Part shown: piece after piece, positions 7,710 to 15,037 of the stretch
Position numbering within the stretch: the stretch's first letter is position 1
Layout: each line of letters begins with the position of its first letter
Assembly (NCBI GenBank): GCA_031275035.1
Contig: JAISPH010000191.1
Location: 1-17,579 of the forward strand
Length of the DNA stretch: 17,579 nt
Direction of reading: 5' to 3'
Origin: Treponema sp.
Lineage (GTDB): Bacteria; Spirochaetota; Spirochaetia; Treponematales; Breznakiellaceae
The notes under the pieces: generated by a model
The model's database searches: none
Told to the model about the DNA's origin: nothing
The model's input: only the letters and a program-made list of their open reading frames with translations
Made by a program: the position numbers and the translations under genes

Positions 7710-8601
7710 GGCTTATGCTCCATTCAATGAGGCGGTACTCCCCGATTATCCCGCTTTCCGCCGATTCGGGTACAGCCGCGAGAATCGCCCCGGCATAGAA
7801 ATCCGGGGGGATCGTAAAGCGGATTTGCCAGAAGGCGGTTTTAACTCCCAGGCAGGAAAAAATTTTGCTGTCTCCGGGCAGTTCCAGCAGAGCCGGAAGA
7901 TCCTCCCCGAAAACAGGCCCCCGGCGCAGGGCCTCCCTGAGGGCTTCCAGTTTTTCTCCGGGATTTTTTATGCCGAAGCCGGGGGTCATAATCAGAGGTT
8001 CCGCCGCTTCTACTTCGATCATGTTGATGTTCATCATGGGGAGGCGGTTAACCAGGGGGAAAAGCCCGCCGTTCCCAAGCTTATGCTTAACATAACGGAG
8101 GGCGAAGGAATTTCCCCGGGAAGGATTAAGCCAGCCGTAGGAAACGCAGGCGTCCCAGGCGCTGTCCTTTACAAAGGAGCGCCAGGTTTCTCTGTCCGGG
8201 GAGAGGCCCCGGCTTTCCCGCAGGCTGATAAAGGCAGCGGTATCGGTAAAGAGATAATCCCTTAAAGAAGGGTTTTCCAGTTCTTCGTCGGAAAGGAAAT
8301 CAAGACGGTAACCGCTGGAAACATCCTCGATGTCCAGGTTCAGAGAAGCGTAACGCAGAATCAATTCCGAGAGCAGAGGATTGTTGCGGTAATCGCAGGG
8401 ATAGTCCTTCAGGGGCTGGAGGGCTTCCGTTATTTCGCCGATCAACCCGGCGGCCCGGGTAAACTCCGCCTCTTCGCCGGCGCTGCGCCGAAAGTAGGCC
8501 GATGCCGCGGAGAAGAACAAAAGAGAGGCGGCTATCGCCGATGAAAGAAAAAAGAGAATCATCATCGCTCCGAATTCCGCAGATCCTTCTTCTCTGTTCA
8601 T
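7699..8601 (-). CDS. gspK: T2SS minor pseudopilin GspK
   Basis: A 300-residue protein. The N-terminus is pseudopilin-like (MNREEGSAEFGAMMILFFLSS, then a hydrophobic helix to about 32), which GspO would process. It has the large periplasmic body typical of GspK, which caps the pseudopilus tip with GspI and GspJ. Near residues 190-225 it has the GspK pattern MNINMIEVEAAEPLIMTPGF followed by a helix. This matches the family region that is normally INxNTA...L..LPG. Start: ATG at 8601, whose A is also the last base of the upstream TGA (TGATG); a GTG one codon earlier (8604) is also open. It overlaps the downstream L/M/C-like gene by 11 nt. Acidic residue 5 is absent from the mature N-terminus if cleavage follows the first Gly, as is usual for K-type proteins. 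Identification rests on motif, size and operon position. Confidence 0.85.
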   Translation of the reverse strand: MNREEGSAEFGAMMILFFLSSAIAASLLFFSAASAYFRRSAGEEAEFTRAAGLIGEITEALQPLKDYPCDYRNNPLLSELILRYASLNLDIEDVSSGYRLDFLSDEELENPSLRDYLFTDTAAFISLRESRGLSPDRETWRSFVKDSAWDACVSYGWLNPSRGNSFALRYVKHKLGNGGLFPLVNRLPMMNINMIEVEAAEPLIMTPGFGIKNPGEKLEALREALRRGPVFGEDLPALLELPGDSKIFSCLGVKTAFWQIRFTIPPDFYAGAILAAVPESAESGIIGEYRLIEWSISREP

Positions 8602-9128
8602 CACGGCTCTTTTAGTACGGGAATTGAAGCAAAGGCGGCTTCGGTAAAAAACGATTGGCCTGCTGTTTCAAAATGAACCTTTACTCCCCGGATTCTGCCC
8701 AAGCCGTCCCGAAGGCTTTCAATTTCTTTCATATATGTGCCTTTGCCGGAACGGCGGAGTTCGTTCTTAAAATCCGCCGCCGCCCTTTCCGCCGGTTCCC
8801 AATAGGGGATGCGGAACGTATCCGCCCGCCGTCTGATAAATCTGTCGGTCTCAAGGGCTTCGGCGGCGGTCTTCGCGGCGCAGGCTGTCTGCCGCAGAGC
8901 CCTTAAGGCGGCGGAAAAGCCGGTAATCACCGAGCCGCTGATGATGAGGATCGCCGCCATGGATACCAGGTTTTCCATCAGCGTAAAGCCCGCCTGATTC
9001 GGCGGCGTTTTCCGCCGGCGGCAAAAGACCGGCGATTTCGGTCCGGCGGAACAGGCCGCCGTAAACCGGAGCTCGTTTTCCGCCGGAAGGACCCGCTCCC
9101 CGAAAACGGGGAATCCTCTGGTTTTCAC
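8601..9128 (-). CDS. T2SS minor pseudopilin, GspI/GspJ-like
   Basis: A 175-residue protein with a prepilin motif at residues 47-52 (AG, then FTLMEN) and a hydrophobic helix after it (LVSMAAILIISGSVITGF). Cleavage after Gly48 would leave Phe at +1 and Glu at +5, as in processed pseudopilins. The position between gspG and gspK fits GspI or GspJ; the short C-terminal region does not decide which. Oddity: the leader before the cleavage site is about 47 residues, against the usual 6-20, and no later in-frame ATG, GTG or TTG precedes the motif. Start: GTG at 9128, overlapping the upstream stop as GTGA, with GGAAGAG 8 nt upstream. The stop overlaps the gspK start. Confidence 0.8.
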   Translation of the reverse strand: MKTRGFPVFGERVLPAENELRFTAACSAGPKSPVFCRRRKTPPNQAGFTLMENLVSMAAILIISGSVITGFSAALRALRQTACAAKTAAEALETDRFIRRRADTFRIPYWEPAERAAADFKNELRRSGKGTYMKEIESLRDGLGRIRGVKVHFETAGQSFFTEAAFASIPVLKEP

Positions 9129-9322
9129 CGTATCCGCTCTTCCACTGCGGCGTTCCGCCTCTGCAGTTCCGCCGCTGTCCGTTCCAGCAGAGATACGTTT
9201 CCCCGGATCAGGGAGCTTACCGCCGTCAGGGCTGCGGCAAAGCAGAGGAGCGCCGCAAAGAGGCCCGCCAAGGTCCTGAGCAGCACATAGCCTTCAGTCT
9301 TCCCAGGAGGCAATGTCCGCAT
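9125..9322 (-). CDS. Very small pseudopilin-like protein lacking Glu+5
   Basis: A 65-residue protein between gspG and the GspI/J-like gene. After a 10-residue leader (MRTLPPGKTE) there is G-YVLLR followed by a hydrophobic helix (about 17-38) and a short charged amphipathic helix (LLERTAAELQRRNAAVEERI). This is the layout of a pseudopilin N-terminal helix with almost no globular domain. If cleavage follows Gly11, the residue at +5 is Arg instead of the conserved Glu. Start: ATG at 9322 is preceded by GGAGGAGAAAGG, a strong Shine-Dalgarno region, and overlaps the gspG end by 29 nt. The frame is open further upstream to 9439, but that extension lies inside gspG and has no such signal. It sits where GspH or GspI would be; it could be a reduced version of one of these or an unrelated small membrane protein. 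Confidence 0.65.
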   Translation of the reverse strand: MRTLPPGKTEGYVLLRTLAGLFAALLCFAAALTAVSSLIRGNVSLLERTAAELQRRNAAVEERIR

Positions 9323-9734
9323 CGTGCCTTTCTCCTCCTTCCCTGCCGTCCGCCCCCAGAGACCGGATGCCGAAGGGGAGGCCGTTTTCTCCGGGAACCT
9401 TGTACTCGTAGGGGTTTCCCCAGGGATCCAGGGGCGCATTTTTGTAGAGGTAGGGCCCGGACCAACTGTCCGCGCCGCCGGCCTCGGGTTTTCGCCACAG
9501 CGCTTCCAGCCCCTGATCCGCAGTGGGATAGCGGCCGCAGTCTATGTAGTAAGATTCCAGGGCAACCGCGAAGGAATCGATCTGGCTGCGGGCCGCCGCG
9601 GTTCTTGCCCGGTCAAGGTACTGGACCGTCATAAATCCCACCGAGGAGGTGAGGATCAATACAATGGCAATAACAATGAGGGTTTCCATAAAGGTCCAGC
9701 CCCCGTCGAATTTTTCCGGGTCCAGCTTTTTCAT
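9294..9734 (-). CDS. gspG: T2SS major pseudopilin GspG
   Basis: A 146-residue protein and a textbook GspG. The leader is 12 residues (MKKLDPEKFDGG). Cleavage after Gly12 gives W-TFMETLIVIAIVLIL with Glu at +5; Trp instead of Phe at +1 is a small deviation. The C-terminal domain carries the family signature: YPTADQGLEALWRKP (about 69-83), GPYLYKNAPLDPWGNPYEY (about 93-111), SLGADGREGG and DIASWED at the end, including the residues of the calcium-binding loop of GspG. It forms the shaft of the periplasmic pseudopilus. Start: ATG at 9734 with AAGGA 5 nt upstream, 8 nt after the gspF stop. Its 3' end overlaps the small pseudopilin-like gene. Confidence 0.95.
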   Translation of the reverse strand: MKKLDPEKFDGGWTFMETLIVIAIVLILTSSVGFMTVQYLDRARTAAARSQIDSFAVALESYYIDCGRYPTADQGLEALWRKPEAGGADSWSGPYLYKNAPLDPWGNPYEYKVPGENGLPFGIRSLGADGREGGERHDADIASWED

Positions 9735-9742
9735 GGCCGTCC

Positions 9743-10798
9743 TTAAAGCGCCCTGCCGTAAAGGGAAAACAGGGGCAGTACAAATTGGATAATCAGGACC
9801 AGTACGATAAGTCCCGCCGCCAGGGTCAGGACAGGCTCGATCAGGGCGGTAAGGCTTTCGGCGCTGTGATCCACCCTTTGCTGAAAATATTCCCGGATCT
9901 GGGTAAACACGGATTCCACCGAACCCGTCCTTTCGCCTACCCCGATCCAGGTTCCGATATATGCGGGAAAAATTGGATTTGAGCTGAAGGCCCGGGAAAG
10001 TTTTCCGCCCCGGAGCAGTTCTTCGTATACTTCGAGGATCGCCGCCCTGAAGGCAAGGTTTCCTGCGGCGGCGGCGGATTCCCTTAGGGCGCTGCCCAGG
10101 GTGATCCCCGCTCCGGTGAGCATCTCTACGGCAAAGGAAAGGTGGAGGGTCTGTATCGATCCCGCCAAGGAACCAATAAAGGGAAGGCCCAGAAATATGC
10201 GGTCCGCCGCCAGGGCAAAGTTTCTGTTTTTCCGCCGGAGCAGCATAAAGCCGGGGACAGCGGCGGCAGCGGCCAAAAGGAGGCCCAGGCTTATCCTGAG
10301 CGATGCGTATATGCCGCCGATTTCTACAGGCATGCCGCCGCCGGGATTAAAGGCGGAGAACAGTTCCGTCATTCTGGGCATCACATAGAACATTATCCCC
10401 AGGCAGCCCGCCAAGGCCGAAGCCAAAATAAAGAGGGGATACCAAAGGGCGTTTGTCAATTTACCCCGTATCTTTTTTTCAGCCTGAAGGTAACGGCTCA
10501 TCCGGGAAAGAGCCGCGGCGGCGGAACCGGTTTTTTCCCCAAGCCTTACCATGGATTGATAAAGGGGCGGAAAAGGATACTTCTTCAGCGCCTCGTGAAA
10601 GGGAACGCCCCGGAGCAGTTCCCCGCGGAGACCCCCGCTCAAGTCCGCGGTCCTGGAAGAAACGGAACCGCAGAGTTCCAGCGCATCCTGCAGGGTAAGT
10701 CCCGCCTTGAGCAGGGCGCAGAGAATTTCCGTAAATTCAAGCAGGGTATCCCTGCTGAAGGAGAAGGATTTTCTTCCGGCCGGATAATGCAGGTTCAG
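9743..10798 (-). CDS. gspF: T2SS inner-membrane platform protein GspF, probable CTG start
   Basis: GspF/PilC family platform protein that works with GspE in the inner membrane. Two repeats of the T2SSF domain are visible: residues about 17-140 (LLEFTEILCALLKAGLTLQDALELC, LGEKTGSAAAALSRMSRYL) and about 215-335 (MLTGAGITLGSALRESAAAA, IGVGERTGSVESVFTQI). Membrane helices lie at about 118-140, 165-187 and 315-342. The family repeat begins well upstream of the first conventional start (TTG at 10642). The only region between an in-frame TGA near 10815 and that TTG has no ATG, GTG or TTG. A CTG at 10798 lies 7 nt after GGGAGG and overlaps the gspE stop as CTGA, so it is the likely start (351 residues). 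The usual N-terminal 50-60 residues of GspF are absent. Confidence 0.88.
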   Translation of the reverse strand: MNLHYPAGRKSFSFSRDTLLEFTEILCALLKAGLTLQDALELCGSVSSRTADLSGGLRGELLRGVPFHEALKKYPFPPLYQSMVRLGEKTGSAAAALSRMSRYLQAEKKIRGKLTNALWYPLFILASALAGCLGIMFYVMPRMTELFSAFNPGGGMPVEIGGIYASLRISLGLLLAAAAAVPGFMLLRRKNRNFALAADRIFLGLPFIGSLAGSIQTLHLSFAVEMLTGAGITLGSALRESAAAAGNLAFRAAILEVYEELLRGGKLSRAFSSNPIFPAYIGTWIGVGERTGSVESVFTQIREYFQQRVDHSAESLTALIEPVLTLAAGLIVLVLIIQFVLPLFSLYGRAL

Positions 10799-12342
10799 AG
10801 CAAAACCTCCCGTTCAATTTCTTCTATGCTGGTAATCCCCTGGGCCGCTTTCCGCAGAGCGTCCCTGGCCATGCTCTCCATGCCCTGCCTCCCGGCGCAG
10901 CGTCCTATCTCCGCGGCGCTTTTTCTTCCGGCAATCATCTCCTCAATAACCGGATCAACCATCAAAACTTCTCCCACAATGGTACGGCCCCGGTAACCCG
11001 TATATCCGCAGTTTCCGCATCCCGCGGGTTCAAAGAGGGAAGCCCTCTCTATGCGGTACTTCTTTAAAAGGGTCCCGATCCGTGGTTTTGCTTTAACTTC
11101 TTTCCTGCAGAGGGGGCACAATTTCCGTACCAGCCGTTGGGCTACGGAACAGCGGAGGACCGCCGCCACCAGGTAAGGTTCAATTCCCATATTGCAGAGC
11201 CTGGGGATAACGGAAACGCTGTCGTTGGTATGCAGGGTCGAAAGGATGAGGTGTCCCGTCAGGGCGGAACGCAGGGCAAGTTCCGCGGTGGCCCCGTCCC
11301 GGATTTCGCCGACCATGATCACATTGGGGTCCTGCCGGAGCACCCGGCGGAGCATACTGTCGAAACTCAGGCTGATGGCGTCGTTGATCTGCACCTGATT
11401 GATTCCGGGGATGATCTGTTCCACCGGATCTTCCAGGGCGATGATGTTCATCTCCTCCACCGGCAGGGTCCCCAGAAGGGCGTGGAGGGTGGTGGTCTTG
11501 CCGCTTCCCGTGGGACCCGTCAGGAGCAGTAATCCCCAGGGACTGCGCAGGCCCGTCTTAATCCGTTCAAGATCGGGGGGATAAAAGCCAAGCTGATCCG
11601 GCCCCAGGAGCTTCGCCGTTTTGTTGAAGATCCGCAGTACGATAGATTCGCCCCCGGTTATGGGAATGACCGAAACCCGGAGGTCAACCTTATGATCTCC
11701 CGCCGAAACGGTCATCCTGCCGTCCTGGGGCAGCCGCCGTTCCAGGGTATTCATGTCCGCCATAATTTTGATCCGGTTGGAAATTGCGGGAAAGAAGGAC
11801 TTGTCCAGCCGCTTAACTACCTTTAACACCCCGTCTATGCGGCAGCGGACCTGCACCGCGCCGGCCTGGGCTTCAATGTGAATGTCCGACGCTTCAAGCC
11901 TGATCGCTTCGATACAGATGGCGTTGATAATACTGATCACCGGAGCGTCGCCGGCAGCCGTCTCAAGGGTAAAGGCGCCCTCCCCGGAGCTTTTAACCGG
12001 CTCCGGGGCTTTGCCGGCCCCGCCGGCTGTCCCGGTATCCTCCGGGCCGGCCGGCTGCGGCGCCTCTGTCCCGCCGCCGGGGGCAACGGCGCCGGCCAGT
12101 TCCCCCATATATGCGGCAAATTCAACCCTGCTTACCGAAGAGAAAAGGGTCCGTTTAGGGAGGTGGTAACCCTCCAGGTATTCAAACAGATCCTCTCCGG
12201 CGCCTTCCGCCACGGCAACCCGTACTTCGGCTTCGTCCTCGCTCAGTTTGAGCGCTCCCCGGCGGCTGATAAATTCCCGGGGATACTGTCCGCCGCAGCC
12301 GGAGGAAAAGACAAACTGTTTCAGGCTTATCCGTTCCATCAT
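10795..12342 (-). CDS. gspE: T2SS assembly ATPase GspE
   Basis: A 515-residue secretion ATPase that powers pseudopilus assembly at the cytoplasmic face. N-terminal domain about 1-85, then a Gly/Pro/Ala-rich linker (about 86-120). The ATPase core has DIHIEAQ and VRCRIDG (about 153-171), Walker A GPTGSGKTTT (276-285), Asp box IIALEDPVE (about 300-308), Walker B VIMVGEIRD (341-349, Glu346), and His box TGHLILSTLHTND (362-374). A four-Cys zinc site follows (C409, C412, C442, C445; CxxC-x29-CxxC), typical of GspE. Start: two ATGs in tandem (12342 and 12339); the second is better spaced from GGAGG, and the first overlaps the gspD stop as ATGA. The stop overlaps the gspF start. Confidence 0.97.
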   Translation of the reverse strand: MMERISLKQFVFSSGCGGQYPREFISRRGALKLSEDEAEVRVAVAEGAGEDLFEYLEGYHLPKRTLFSSVSRVEFAAYMGELAGAVAPGGGTEAPQPAGPEDTGTAGGAGKAPEPVKSSGEGAFTLETAAGDAPVISIINAICIEAIRLEASDIHIEAQAGAVQVRCRIDGVLKVVKRLDKSFFPAISNRIKIMADMNTLERRLPQDGRMTVSAGDHKVDLRVSVIPITGGESIVLRIFNKTAKLLGPDQLGFYPPDLERIKTGLRSPWGLLLLTGPTGSGKTTTLHALLGTLPVEEMNIIALEDPVEQIIPGINQVQINDAISLSFDSMLRRVLRQDPNVIMVGEIRDGATAELALRSALTGHLILSTLHTNDSVSVIPRLCNMGIEPYLVAAVLRCSVAQRLVRKLCPLCRKEVKAKPRIGTLLKKYRIERASLFEPAGCGNCGYTGYRGRTIVGEVLMVDPVIEEMIAGRKSAAEIGRCAGRQGMESMARDALRKAAQGITSIEEIEREVLL

Positions 12343-14600
12343 TCCTCCGCCGGAATGCTGCCAGCCTGCGGAAGCGGCGGGAATTCTCCTCCGGTACGGA
12401 TAAACCTCTTGTAGTATTCGTCAATTTTATTTCCGTATTCCGCCGCCGCTTCTCCGTTATGCACATAGGGGATGATATAGATCACCAGTTCAGTGGTGCT
12501 CTCCGATTTGTCTATGTCCTGAAAGAACCTGCCGATCAGGGGAATGCTTCCCAGCAGGGGGAGTTTCTTTACCGATTCGTTTTTTTCCGATTGAAGCAGG
12601 CCGCTTATCACAATGGGAGCCCCCGATTTGGTCCTGACCTGGGTGTTTACCGCCCGTTCCGATGTGGGGGGCGGATTGGTGGTGGCGCTGGTATTGGCGC
12701 CGCTTTCGTCCTGTTTGGAAACCGCCGCATTTACCTTCATGGTGATCATCCCGTCCCCGGAAACCCAGCCGTTTATGTTCAGCACAAGGCCGGAGGTAAT
12801 TTCCCTGGTGGTTCCCGTGTAGAAGGGTTTGCCTGTTTCCGGATCGATGGTGGTGTCCCGGTATCTAAAGGTAGTGGTATTTTCAAATTTGATTTCCTGT
12901 CCGGATATGCCGTTCAGGGTGGTGTCGGCCAGTACCCTGGCCTTGTCCTCCCCCAGCTGCAGATTAAGCTGCATCGCCAGATGATAGCCGAAGCCGGAGA
13001 TAATATCGAAGTTGATGTTGAGAAGATTCGAGAAGGTCCCCGATATCAGCCTGGAGGCGGGCTCCCCGGAAAGAGAATTGAAAGAAAGGGATTTGTTCCA
13101 GGCAAGGTTTTCGCTCCGCTGATACTGAATAACCAGAAGCTGATACCGTATCTGGGGTTTGGGCCGGTCGATCAGCTTGAGCTGATCCAGAAACTGCCGC
13201 CGCTGTTCCCCGGTTCCCCTGTAAAAGACCAGCGACGGGTCCGGGGAAGGGATAAGATCCTCTTTAACCGCCGAAGGAGGCAGATACTGGAAAAGTTCGT
13301 CGTTTCTTATGTATTTCAGGTATACCGGGACGGCGCCGCCGGTATCGAGGAGGGTTATGTAGTCTTCAAATTGCCGGCAGATTTCATCCCCTGCACGGAG
13401 TACAAAGGCATTGGAGCCGGGGATAACCAGGGGGCCCGCGGCGGCAAGTTCCCTGGGCAGAAGGCCGATAAAATCCGCCGCTTTAAGACTGTGCAGTTCA
13501 AAACGCCTGGGGGGACGGCTTCCGGCGGGAATGTCCAGCAGGGCAAGAAACCGGAGTATGGGCTCGATTTCCCCGGCGCTGCCGGTAAGGTAGAGGGAGT
13601 TGGCGTTTTTGTTGGCCTTGATAAAGGAACCGCTGAAATCGGCGGGCAGCAGGGCCAGGGCTTCTTCGGCGGAGATGTGCTGAAGCTGCATCACCGTGGT
13701 TTCCTTGAGCCCCTTGAGGATGTCCTTTCGCTGAACCTCGAAGATATAGTATACCCCGCCGCTGATTGTATAACCGCAGTTTCCCTGTTCCAGTACAAGC
13801 CGGAGCAGCTCTTCAAAGCTTTTATCCTCAAAGTAAAGGTGTTCCAGGACGGCGTCTATTTTCTGGAGCAGGGAGTATTCCCTTTCCGCCGTCCTGAACA
13901 GCAGGCTGATAATTGAAGAAAGGGAACCCCGCTGGAGGGATATGGAAAAACGGCCGCCCTCCCGCCTGATGGAGGATGAACTTAAACGGCCGCCGCCGGG
14001 ATCGTTTTCCACGGCCTTCCTGATGTAGAAGGCGTTGTTTTCTTCCGCCAGGGAATAGGCGGGATATTTTTTTATGATGATCTCCAGAATGTCCCTGAGG
14101 CTGCTCCGGGTATGAATGGTGATTGAGGTTCCGGGCAGGGCGTCGTAGAGTATGGTCCGGCCCAGACTCCGGGAGAGGTTCCTTATCAGCGTTTCCAGAT
14201 TTGCGTCTTCCGCATCGAGGCTGATCAATTCCGCCCCCGCCGTACCGGCGGCGTCCCTGCCGGCGGCGTCTCCATTAAACGTTCCGGTCCGTATCCGTAT
14301 TCTGGAAACATAGTAGGCGCCGTTTCTCTTTTCACAGAAAAGATTACAGGCTTCGGTAAACCTGAAAAGGGCCTCTTCAAAGCTGCAGTCGCTGAAAAAG
14401 AAAGTCGCCGTTCCGCTGACGCTTTCATCGGTGATTACCGATTCCTGCCCCAGATCGGCCAGGACCATCAATATATCCGTAATGGCCTGGTTCCTGAAAT
14501 CCATTTTTTTGATCTCCTGCCCCTGCGCTGAACGCAAAGGGACAAGGCCCATGATGAGCAGCCCCGCCAGGCGGATGAAAAGCGGCCCGTGTTTTTTCAT
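12339..14600 (-). CDS. gspD: T2SS secretin GspD with three N0-like and three N1-like domains
   Basis: A 753-residue outer-membrane secretin. Signal peptide 1-27 (cleavage near SAQG-QE). Three successive STN/N0-like units are visible: about 33-102 (MDFRNQAITDILMVLADLG, GAYYVSRI), 134-204 (DANLETLIRNLSRSLGRTI, NNAFYIRK) and 226-298 (GSLSSIISLLFRTAE, GGVYYIFEV). Three N1-like units follow: about 309-367, 375-430 and 432-490 (each with a pattern like AEEALALLP...LLDIP). The secretin core is about 490-722, with VLADTTLNGISGQEI, SGLVLNINGWVSGDGMITMKV and the signature VRTKSGAPIVISGLLQSEK (about 665-683), then PLLGSIPLIGRFF. A C-terminal tail of about 30 residues may bind a pilotin. Start: ATG at 14600, overlapping the peptidase stop as ATGA; the frame is open upstream only as a shadow of the peptidase gene. 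Confidence 0.95.
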   Translation of the reverse strand: MKKHGPLFIRLAGLLIMGLVPLRSAQGQEIKKMDFRNQAITDILMVLADLGQESVITDESVSGTATFFFSDCSFEEALFRFTEACNLFCEKRNGAYYVSRIRIRTGTFNGDAAGRDAAGTAGAELISLDAEDANLETLIRNLSRSLGRTILYDALPGTSITIHTRSSLRDILEIIIKKYPAYSLAEENNAFYIRKAVENDPGGGRLSSSSIRREGGRFSISLQRGSLSSIISLLFRTAEREYSLLQKIDAVLEHLYFEDKSFEELLRLVLEQGNCGYTISGGVYYIFEVQRKDILKGLKETTVMQLQHISAEEALALLPADFSGSFIKANKNANSLYLTGSAGEIEPILRFLALLDIPAGSRPPRRFELHSLKAADFIGLLPRELAAAGPLVIPGSNAFVLRAGDEICRQFEDYITLLDTGGAVPVYLKYIRNDELFQYLPPSAVKEDLIPSPDPSLVFYRGTGEQRRQFLDQLKLIDRPKPQIRYQLLVIQYQRSENLAWNKSLSFNSLSGEPASRLISGTFSNLLNINFDIISGFGYHLAMQLNLQLGEDKARVLADTTLNGISGQEIKFENTTTFRYRDTTIDPETGKPFYTGTTREITSGLVLNINGWVSGDGMITMKVNAAVSKQDESGANTSATTNPPPTSERAVNTQVRTKSGAPIVISGLLQSEKNESVKKLPLLGSIPLIGRFFQDIDKSESTTELVIYIIPYVHNGEAAAEYGNKIDEYYKRFIRTGGEFPPLPQAGSIPAEE

Positions 14601-15037
14601 GGCCCCGGTATCCTGAAGGCGGCGGCGGCCAGGGCGCCGAAACTGAGGAAGGGCGCAAAGGGCAGTTTTGTTTTTTGGCCCCAGCCCAGAAGAAATGTCC
14701 CCATAACGTAGACCAAAAGGCTGCTCAGGGCGGCGGCTCCGAGGAAGGCGCAGTACCGTTCCGGACCCAGGGCGTAGCCCAGAAGGGCGGCGTATTTTAC
14801 ATCGCCGAAGCCAAGGCCGCCGCAGAAACGGCAGGGCAGATAAAGGGCGGTAAAGCAGATCAGCGCCGGCGGTATCCGGGCCGGTAAAAACCCGGCCCAA
14901 AAGGCAGGTTCCCCGGTTCCGGCGGCAAGGAGGGCGCAGAAGAAGACAAGGAGCAGCCCGTCGGGGATGCGGCAGGTTCTGGCGTCCACTACGCTGACGG
15001 CAAGGCAGCCCAAGGCCAGGATACAGAAATTTACCAT
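14597..15037 (-). CDS. Prepilin peptidase, short form lacking the methyltransferase domain (GspO-like)
   Basis: A 146-residue membrane protein of the A24 aspartic peptidase family. Both catalytic motifs are present: VVDARTCRIPD (Asp18) and GFGDVK, the family's GxGDxK motif (Asp79). Hydrophobic segments fit the multi-helix A24 fold. The N-terminal cytoplasmic methyltransferase domain with its CxxC zinc pairs, found in canonical GspO/PilD, is missing, so it would cleave prepilins but probably not methylate them. The start chosen is the ATG at 15037, which overlaps the upstream TAA; a GTG at 15070 with GGGGA upstream is an alternative that adds 11 polar residues and does not change the domain. 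It leads the T2SS gene run. Confidence 0.9.
   Translation of the reverse strand: MVNFCILALGCLAVSVVDARTCRIPDGLLLVFFCALLAAGTGEPAFWAGFLPARIPPALICFTALYLPCRFCGGLGFGDVKYAALLGYALGPERYCAFLGAAALSSLLVYVMGTFLLGWGQKTKLPFAPFLSFGALAAAAFRIPGP

Noticed and set aside
6726..7730. Plus-strand open frame of 334 codons
   Set aside because: It is antisense to the GspL/M/C-like gene, whose membrane helix, coiled coil and operon position support it as the real gene.
9743..10642. GspF starting at TTG 10642
   Set aside because: This would remove the conserved first helices of the T2SSF repeat, which are encoded in the same frame upstream, and it has no suitable ribosome-binding site.
12459..13916. Long plus-strand open frame of 485 codons
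   Set aside because: It lies wholly antisense to gspD, which has clear secretin motifs. The translation is Gly/Lys/Phe-rich without domains, as expected for a shadow of a GC-rich gene.
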